From JAJYVH01 sp964548595 (GTDB lineage: Archaea > Micrarchaeota > Micrarchaeia > Micrarchaeales > CABMGC01): a DNA stretch of 9,926 nt. Of the stretch, positions 5,422-9,926 are shown in pieces. Made by a program: the position numbers and the translations under genes. The stretch covers positions 1 to 9,926 of the forward strand of contig CAZJQO010000024.1 in NCBI GenBank assembly GCA_964548595.1. Reading direction: 5' to 3'. Position 1 is the first letter of the stretch; every line of letters starts with the position of its first letter. The notes beneath the pieces are model-generated. The model saw only the letters and a program-made list of their open reading frames with translations, was not told the DNA's origin and did not search any database.

Positions 5422-8257
5422 TGAGATAGAGGCAAAATGGCAGAAAGCCTGGGAAGACGCAAGACTCTTCGAGAGCGACGTTAACGAGAGGCCATCGTAC
5501 ATGGTAACCGCTGCTTGGCCATACGTAAACACGCCGCTCCACATAGGGCACCTGCGCACCTACGGCACAGCTGACGTGTTGGCTAGATACAAAAGGATGA
5601 GAGGCTTCAACGTCCTCTACCCGATGGGCTTCCACGCCACCGGCACGCCGGTGCTCGCGTTCGCCAAGAGGATAAGGGACAAAGACAAGGACATAGTTGA
5701 AGAGCTCAGGATGTTCCACGTATCTGACGAAGACATAGCAAAGATGACCGATCCTGTTTACATCGCCGATTATTTCATAAAAGAAATTGGAAATTCGTTC
5801 AAGAGCGTGGGGCTGGGAATCGACTGGAGAAGGCGGTTCGTCTCCACCGATGCCTTCTTCAGCAAGCTGGTGGAATGGCAGTTTGCAATCCTAAACAGCA
5901 AAGGGTACCTGACAAAGGGCAAGCATCCCGTGGGATGGTGCCCGAACGAGAATAACGCCGTGGGCATGCACGACACACAGCACGACATGGAGCCAGAGAT
6001 AGAGGAAGAGATGGCAATAAAGTTCAAGGTCGATGGAGAAGATGCGTGGATGCTCTGCGCCACCTACAGGCCGGAGACCGTATTTGGCGTCACCAACCTA
6101 TTCATAGCGGAGAAAGCAGCGTACGTCGCGTGCAAGGTAGGAGACGATGGAAAGCGCTACTACCTGTCAAAAGCTGGGGCAGACATGCTGAAATACCAGA
6201 CGCGGGTAGAGGTGATAGAGGAGATAAGCGCCGACAGGCTGCTTGCAAAGAGCTGCCTGAACCCGGTAAACGGCAGCAAACTGCCAGTGCTTCCGGGCTT
6301 CTTCGTGAAAGAGGACATGGGAACGGGCATAGTGATGAGCGTGCCCGCACACGCTCCTTTCGATTATGCGGCGCTCGAGCGGCTGAAGAAGGAAGGCGCA
6401 CTCAGCGCGGCGATAACGCCGATCAAGGTCATCGACGTGAAGATAGGCAGGTCGCTGAGCGACGTGAGCGTCGGCGAGGCAAAGCCGGAGCACCTGGATG
6501 TCCCTGCCCTCGCGTACCTTGAAGTGCTCCATACCAGTGCGGATGCGATAGACGACATGCTAGAGTTTGCAACAAAGCTGGAGTACAGGGAGGAGAGCCA
6601 CTGGGGCAAGATGCTGGTGAAGGGCTACGAAGGCCTGAGCGAACCGGAGGCAAGAGACAGGGTGAAGGAGGAGCTCGCCGGCAAGGGCGGGGCTTTGGGC
6701 ATCTACGTACTCCAGAATGCGCCAGTATACTGCAGATGCGGATACAAAGTAGTTGTGAAAGTTGTTGATGACCAGTGGTTCATAGACTACGGCAACAGCG
6801 AATGGAAGGAAAGCATTAGGGAGGCGCTGAAAGGAATGCGCCTCTACCCCGAAAAGACAAGGAACGCGTTCGAAGCAACGGTAGACTGGATAGACGTCCG
6901 CGCTGTGGCCAGGGCGCAGGGGCTCGGGACCAGGTTCCCGCTCGACACCAGCAAGATAATAGAGAGTCTCTCCGACTCTACGATCTACATGTCCTTCTAC
7001 ACAATATCAAACATCGTAAAGGACATTCCGCCTGAGAAACTCAAGCCGGAGTTCTTCGACTTTGTGTTTAGGAGCGTGGGGGACGCGGATAAAGTGGCGG
7101 CTGCCACAGGCATAGACTACTCACTGCTCAAGAAGTGCAAGGAATCTTTTGAATACTGGTACAAGTACACGTCAAGGCACTCTGCGCCAGACCTGATATA
7201 CAACCACCTGACGATGTACATCTACAACCACATAGCGGTGTTCAGCAAGGAGTACTGGCCCAAGCAGATAGTCACCAACGGTTTCGTGCTGAGCGGAGGC
7301 GAGAAGATGAGCAAGAGCCTTGGCAACATAATACCTGCGATGGACGGAATACGCAAGTACGGTGCCGATCCGCTCAGGATAAACGAGATTGCAGGAAGCG
7401 ACCTTTCCAGCGACTCGGAGTTCAGCGACAGGGCGGTGGACGGCATACAAGAAAGGCTCGAGTATCTCTACAACACCACACTGAGCCTCAGCAAGCTCGG
7501 CTCCGGTGAGCTCAATGAGATAGACTATTGGCTCTATTCCAGGCTGAACAGCAAGATTGGAAGCGCTACAGCCGCGATGGAGAAGCTGGAGCTGCGCGAT
7601 GCCTACATACCAATATTCTACGACTCTGTGCTTGAGCTCAAGAAGTACTTCGCAAGGGGAGGCAGCAACTCCATAGTGGTTAAGGATTTCCTCTCCGGAG
7701 TCGCGCTTATGCTGCAGCCGATAGCGCCACACTTCGCAGAGGAAATGTGGCACGCTCTTGGCAACGACACTTTTGCATCGGTGGAGAAGTGGCCAGAGGC
7801 GAACAAGGAGATGCTTGACAACAAGGTGGAGAAGGAAGAAGCAGCGATCGAGAAGACGCTCGAGGACGCGAGGCAGGCGTCCGCGCTTATGGAGAGGAAG
7901 AAAGGCAAGAAGGCCAAGAAGATCATGCTGATCATAGCTGATGGCTGGAAGGCGAAGCTGCTCAACACGCTTGCTAAGGAGAAGAAAGTGGACAAGGCAA
8001 TAGAGAGCGTGAAGGAAGAGGAGGGAGTAAACATGGAAACAGCGGCAAAACTGGCTGCCATGCTTGCGAAGCGCATGAACGAGCTGCAGCAGGTTGACAT
8101 AACGCAGCAGGAGGAATACGCCGCCTTCTCCGGAGCCGCGGGCTACATCGCGAAGCAGCTGAACTGCGAAGTGGAAGTCGAGAAGGAATCGGCATCCAGG
8201 TCGGAGCGCGCGTGGCGCTCCATGCCGCTGAAGCCGAGCCTAGACATTGCGTTTTGA
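5408..8257 (+). CDS. leuS: Leucyl-tRNA synthetase, archaeal/eukaryal type
   Basis: This 949-residue class I enzyme charges tRNA-Leu with leucine using ATP. In order: HIGH at 45-48 within TPLHIGHLRTYGTADVLAR; the CP1 editing domain with TYRPET (219-224) and the GTGIVMSVPAHAPFDYAAL segment (about 304-322) that clears mischarged tRNA; CRCGYKVVVKVVDDQWFIDYG near 441-461 where the chain returns to the catalytic core; KMSKS at 633-637; a helical anticodon-binding domain (about 690-830); and the archaeal C-terminal domain. All key residues are present and the length is normal. The start at 5408 is preferred over an in-frame ATG at 5378 because archaeal LeuRS begins close to the AEIEAKWQKAWEDA segment and 5378 falls in the TATA region. 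An unknown gene follows after 9 nt. Confidence 0.97.
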   Translation: MINYAEIEAKWQKAWEDARLFESDVNERPSYMVTAAWPYVNTPLHIGHLRTYGTADVLARYKRMRGFNVLYPMGFHATGTPVLAFAKRIRDKDKDIVEELRMFHVSDEDIAKMTDPVYIADYFIKEIGNSFKSVGLGIDWRRRFVSTDAFFSKLVEWQFAILNSKGYLTKGKHPVGWCPNENNAVGMHDTQHDMEPEIEEEMAIKFKVDGEDAWMLCATYRPETVFGVTNLFIAEKAAYVACKVGDDGKRYYLSKAGADMLKYQTRVEVIEEISADRLLAKSCLNPVNGSKLPVLPGFFVKEDMGTGIVMSVPAHAPFDYAALERLKKEGALSAAITPIKVIDVKIGRSLSDVSVGEAKPEHLDVPALAYLEVLHTSADAIDDMLEFATKLEYREESHWGKMLVKGYEGLSEPEARDRVKEELAGKGGALGIYVLQNAPVYCRCGYKVVVKVVDDQWFIDYGNSEWKESIREALKGMRLYPEKTRNAFEATVDWIDVRAVARAQGLGTRFPLDTSKIIESLSDSTIYMSFYTISNIVKDIPPEKLKPEFFDFVFRSVGDADKVAAATGIDYSLLKKCKESFEYWYKYTSRHSAPDLIYNHLTMYIYNHIAVFSKEYWPKQIVTNGFVLSGGEKMSKSLGNIIPAMDGIRKYGADPLRINEIAGSDLSSDSEFSDRAVDGIQERLEYLYNTTLSLSKLGSGELNEIDYWLYSRLNSKIGSATAAMEKLELRDAYIPIFYDSVLELKKYFARGGSNSIVVKDFLSGVALMLQPIAPHFAEEMWHALGNDTFASVEKWPEANKEMLDNKVEKEEAAIEKTLEDARQASALMERKKGKKAKKIMLIIADGWKAKLLNTLAKEKKVDKAIESVKEEEGVNMETAAKLAAMLAKRMNELQQVDITQQEEYAAFSGAAGYIAKQLNCEVEVEKESASRSERAWRSMPLKPSLDIAF

Positions 8258-8266
8258 AGTGATTAA

Positions 8267-8623
8267 ATGGTCAGCGTTGAGTTCGCACCTGACAAGAAGA
8301 TAGTGGTGCACCAGGTATACAAGTTCAAGAGCACCGAGGAGCTGGCGAAGCGCGTTGCGGGCTTTGGACAGAACAAGCCGATCTTCTGGTGCGACGGCGT
8401 GCTGTTCCTATACTTCACCAACAGCGCGGACATTGACAGGGAAGAATACTTCAAGGGAACGTGGCACTGGGACGCGCTGCTCTATGCAGACATGCCGCAG
8501 TACAGCGACGCCATAGAGCTTGAGGAGGGCGGCTACAAGGGAGTGAAGATAATGGTGCTCGACTACAGCGAGTTCGATGCATTCAAGGACGTGATTAAGT
8601 GGGTCAAGAGCAAGAAGGCTTAG
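8267..8623 (+). CDS. Unknown 118-aa protein, co-transcribed with leuS
   Basis: I do not recognise this family. The protein is soluble, with no signal peptide or membrane helix. It appears alpha/beta, starting with strands (SVEFAPDKKIVVHQVYKF), then helix, and a central aromatic stretch (PIFWCDGVLFLYF and TWHWDALLYADMPQY) that may form a hydrophobic core or binding surface. It ends in an amphipathic helix (DAFKDVIKWVKSKKA). One cysteine lies in FWCDG. The ATG at 8267 has GTGAT 4 nt upstream, overlapping the 9-nt spacer after the leuS stop, so it is almost certainly in the same transcript as leuS. That position suggests a link to translation, but no function can be assigned. Confidence 0.75.
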   Translation: MVSVEFAPDKKIVVHQVYKFKSTEELAKRVAGFGQNKPIFWCDGVLFLYFTNSADIDREEYFKGTWHWDALLYADMPQYSDAIELEEGGYKGVKIMVLDYSEFDAFKDVIKWVKSKKA

Positions 8624-8624
8624 C

Positions 8625-8636
8625 TTATTATACCTT
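8625..8636 (+). promoter_or_regulatory. Candidate TATA box of rpl40e
   Basis: TTATTATACCTT sits just after the stop of the 118-aa gene. A start about 26 bp downstream falls near 8656, leaving a leader of about 18 nt that contains the GGTGA ribosome binding site before rpl40e. The ribosomal protein gene can therefore probably be transcribed on its own as well as by read-through. Confidence 0.4.
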
Positions 8637-8673
8637 AATTGCAATCTCTATGCGCTCATTCTGGTGAATTCAA

Positions 8674-8826
8674 ATGGGAAGATTTCAGCTGGCAGACGAG
8701 GCGCTTGCTAAAGTGTCGATATGCAGGAAGTGCAAGGCCAGGAACAAGGCGGGCGTGGCGAAGTGCAGGAAGTGCGGCTCCGTATACCTCAGGCCCAAGA
8801 GGAGGGAGATCAGGGTGAAGAAGTAG
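8674..8826 (+). CDS. rpl40e: Large ribosomal subunit protein L40e
   Basis: This 50-residue basic zinc-ribbon protein is a component of the archaeal 50S subunit and is homologous to the ribosomal part of the eukaryotic ubiquitin-L40 fusion, here without ubiquitin, as is normal for archaea. The four zinc ligands are Cys17, Cys20, Cys31 and Cys34 in ICRKCKARN...CRKCGS, followed by YLRPKRRE, which matches the family's GLRPK ending. The N-terminus MGRFQLADEAL is also typical. GGTGA lies 6-10 nt before the ATG. At 50 residues it falls below common gene-finder cut-offs. Confidence 0.93.
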   Translation: MGRFQLADEALAKVSICRKCKARNKAGVAKCRKCGSVYLRPKRREIRVKK

Positions 8827-8865
8827 ATTAAATAAAATGTTTTGTTTAAGAATTGGTGTGATATT

Positions 8866-9087
8866 ATGGCTGAACTCAATCCGATAGAGCAGCTGATAGT
8901 GAACGCTATGAAGGAGCTTGGGGCAACCAAGGACAGCGGCCTCAAGACCGCTGACGACATAGCGAAGAAGTGCAACAGGCCGAAGAGCATGGTGACGAAC
9001 GCGCTCGTTCTGCTCTCGCAGAAGAACGTGGTCAAGAGGGTCGCACGCGAGAAGGCAGCAGGCTACTACCTTATTCAGCAGGCCTAG
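8866..9087 (+). CDS. Small winged-helix protein
   Basis: This 73-residue protein is made almost wholly of a helix-turn-helix and a wing. An N-terminal helix (NPIEQLIVNAMKELGA) is followed by KTADDIAKKCNRPKSMVTNAL (helix-turn-helix), LLSQKNVVKRVA and the strand GYYLIQQA. The fold is shared by small archaeal transcription regulators and by ribosomal protein S25e; I cannot decide between them, and the S25e signature is not clear. The ATG at 8866 is preferred because GTGAT lies 3 nt upstream; the frame extends a few codons further but without such a site. An AT-rich stretch (8827-8837) right after rpl40e could be a TATA box. The next gene follows after 11 nt. Confidence 0.7.
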   Translation: MAELNPIEQLIVNAMKELGATKDSGLKTADDIAKKCNRPKSMVTNALVLLSQKNVVKRVAREKAAGYYLIQQA

Positions 9088-9098
9088 CAGGACAGGGC

Positions 9099-9548
9099 AT
9101 GGAAGAGAACGACTCCATAGAGTTTCTGGCCAAGTACAAGGGCTGGGTTGCTGTAAAGAAGATACACATAGACACCGGTACGAAGCCCGAGGAGATAGCG
9201 GCGCAGCTCGCGGGCATAATGCAGAGCATGGACAGGAAATCCTTCGAGCTGCTTGGCATAGACACCGCCAGGCTGGACGCATACGCGGCTCAGCTTACAT
9301 CAGGATCCAGAAAGAGCTACAGCGCGCTGGCGCAGGCTGTGCAGAAGCTGGGCACTGTTGAGGCCAAGGAGAGCATAACTGCTGCCACGAACTCAAAACC
9401 GGAGCTGGCTGAAATAGCAGCCACATATCTTTTCAGGAAGACCGTCCAAGGCCTGTCTTTTGACTTCAGTGTTGGCATACCTATGCTGGAGAAAGCGTTT
9501 CCGAATCTCAAGCTGCCGAAGCCGCCCGGCAGGAAGCCGAAGGCGTAG
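9099..9548 (+). CDS. Unknown 149-aa protein
   Basis: I do not recognise this protein. It is soluble and mainly helical, without signal peptide or membrane segment. Residues about 5-45 carry FLAKYKGWVAVKKIHIDTGTKPEEIAAQLAGIM; two helical segments rich in Ala, Lys and Glu follow (about 55-115). The C-terminus is proline-rich and basic (KLPKPPGRKPKA), faintly like a nucleic-acid-binding tail. The ATG at 9099 is the first good start after the stop of the 73-aa winged-helix gene; no strong ribosome binding site is seen, so re-initiation from the upstream gene is likely. Its neighbours suggest a role in translation or gene control, but this is only context. Confidence 0.65.
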   Translation: MEENDSIEFLAKYKGWVAVKKIHIDTGTKPEEIAAQLAGIMQSMDRKSFELLGIDTARLDAYAAQLTSGSRKSYSALAQAVQKLGTVEAKESITAATNSKPELAEIAATYLFRKTVQGLSFDFSVGIPMLEKAFPNLKLPKPPGRKPKA

Positions 9549-9661
9549 GAAGATTTGGCTTGCCAGAAGCACTCTTCTCTCGGACCCATCATGAAAAGAT
9601 TAATGTATGCTCTGTTGAACGAATAGTACAATAGTCTACAATGTAACAACTTCCTTTCACT
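9549..9661. other. Intergenic region with probable IS end
   Basis: Between the last plus-strand gene and the transposase stop there is no convincing gene. Because the transposase reads toward this side, the element's 3' terminal inverted repeat should lie here, probably in the AT-rich part after about 9600 (for example around AGTACAATAGTCTACAATG, 9626-9644). The matching 5' end is outside the window, so the boundary cannot be fixed. Confidence 0.35.
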
Positions 9662-9926
9662 TTATCTTCTACTCATACCATAGCCCTTCAGGAAATCATA
9701 GAACACGAACTTCTGAATTGCCTCTGCGCACAACGAAGTTCCCAGTTTGCTGACTAAGTTTTCTCCAAATGTTCTTTTCACGCAGGAATTCTCCCCTTCT
9801 ACTGACAACCTCTCCCCGTAGTTTCGTGTCTTTCTCCACTTCTTATAGCCCCACTGCCTGAACTTCCTTATCTCGTGTTTCCTCCAGTTGCATCTGGTTT
9901 GTCGTATCTTTGCGTTTGACCGTGGA
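9662..9926 (-). mobile_element. DDE transposase C-terminal part (IS4/IS5 superfamily), runs off the edge
   Basis: The last 87 residues of a transposase are encoded, ending at a TAA (9662-9664); the N-terminus and first two catalytic acids lie beyond the right edge. The visible part contains the perfect IS4-type signature Y(2)R(3)E(6)K: Tyr36, Arg39, Glu43 and Lys50 in YGERLSVEGENSCVK (numbered from the window edge), so the third catalytic acidic residue is intact. It continues RTFGENLVSKL and ends in a short helix (AIQKFVFYDFLKGYG), as in archaeal IS5-like transposases. The preceding basic stretch and GYKKWRKTRN also fit. There is no frameshift or stop in this part, so the element may be intact. 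Confidence 0.82.

Noticed and set aside
6046..6653. Several overlapping reading frames inside leuS on both strands
   Set aside because: They are alternative-frame shadows of a conserved synthetase with intact motifs throughout; their translations are Arg-rich and without domains.
9317..9649. Minus-strand reading frame of 110 codons opposite the 149-aa gene
   Set aside because: The plus-strand frame is better placed, following its upstream gene after 11 nt with archaeal codon use; the minus frame has no ribosome binding site or domain.

Overview
This window is archaeal chromosome. The evidence is a 949-residue archaeal/eukaryal-type leucyl-tRNA synthetase, the archaeal/eukaryal ribosomal protein L40e, a 50-residue Sec61-beta (SecG), GGTGA/GTGAT-type ribosome binding sites, TATA-like promoters about 25-30 bp from starts, and heavy use of AGG/AGA Arg and ATA Ile codons. 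Very short genes and close packing would fit a small-genome lineage such as Micrarchaeota or another DPANN group, but that placement is an inference.

Layout. (1) 1-1030: a plus-strand gene for a protein with an AbrB-like N-terminus and two winged-helix-like segments. It lies between two near-identical 37-bp hairpin sequences (34/37 identical, same orientation) that resemble the right end / omega-RNA 3' end of IS200/IS605-type (TnpB) elements. (2) 1144-5282, minus strand: a regulated export module, read right to left. It holds a PadR-type repressor, a DrrA-type ABC ATPase, a DrrB-type ABC-2 permease and a secreted, membrane-anchored surface protein with several beta-sandwich repeats. After a gap containing a strong hairpin comes secG on the same strand under its own likely promoter. 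(3) 5283-5407: a divergent promoter region with an 18-bp dyad just downstream of the padR TATA box, and an 8-bp inverted repeat around the leuS start codon. (4) 5408-9548, plus strand: leuS, an unknown 118-aa gene, rpl40e, a 73-aa winged-helix protein and an unknown 149-aa protein. (5) 9662-9926, minus strand: the C-terminal part of a DDE transposase with an intact Y(2)R(3)E(6)K signature, running off the right edge.

How the parts work together. The PadR/ABC/surface-protein cluster looks like a self-regulated drug or lipid exporter with an exported accessory protein: overlapping genes, SD sites inside the preceding stop region, and an operator-like dyad in front of the repressor gene. The leuS side is translation housekeeping with three small uncharacterised genes attached. 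Traces of mobile DNA lie at both ends. I see no CRISPR array, tRNA or rRNA.
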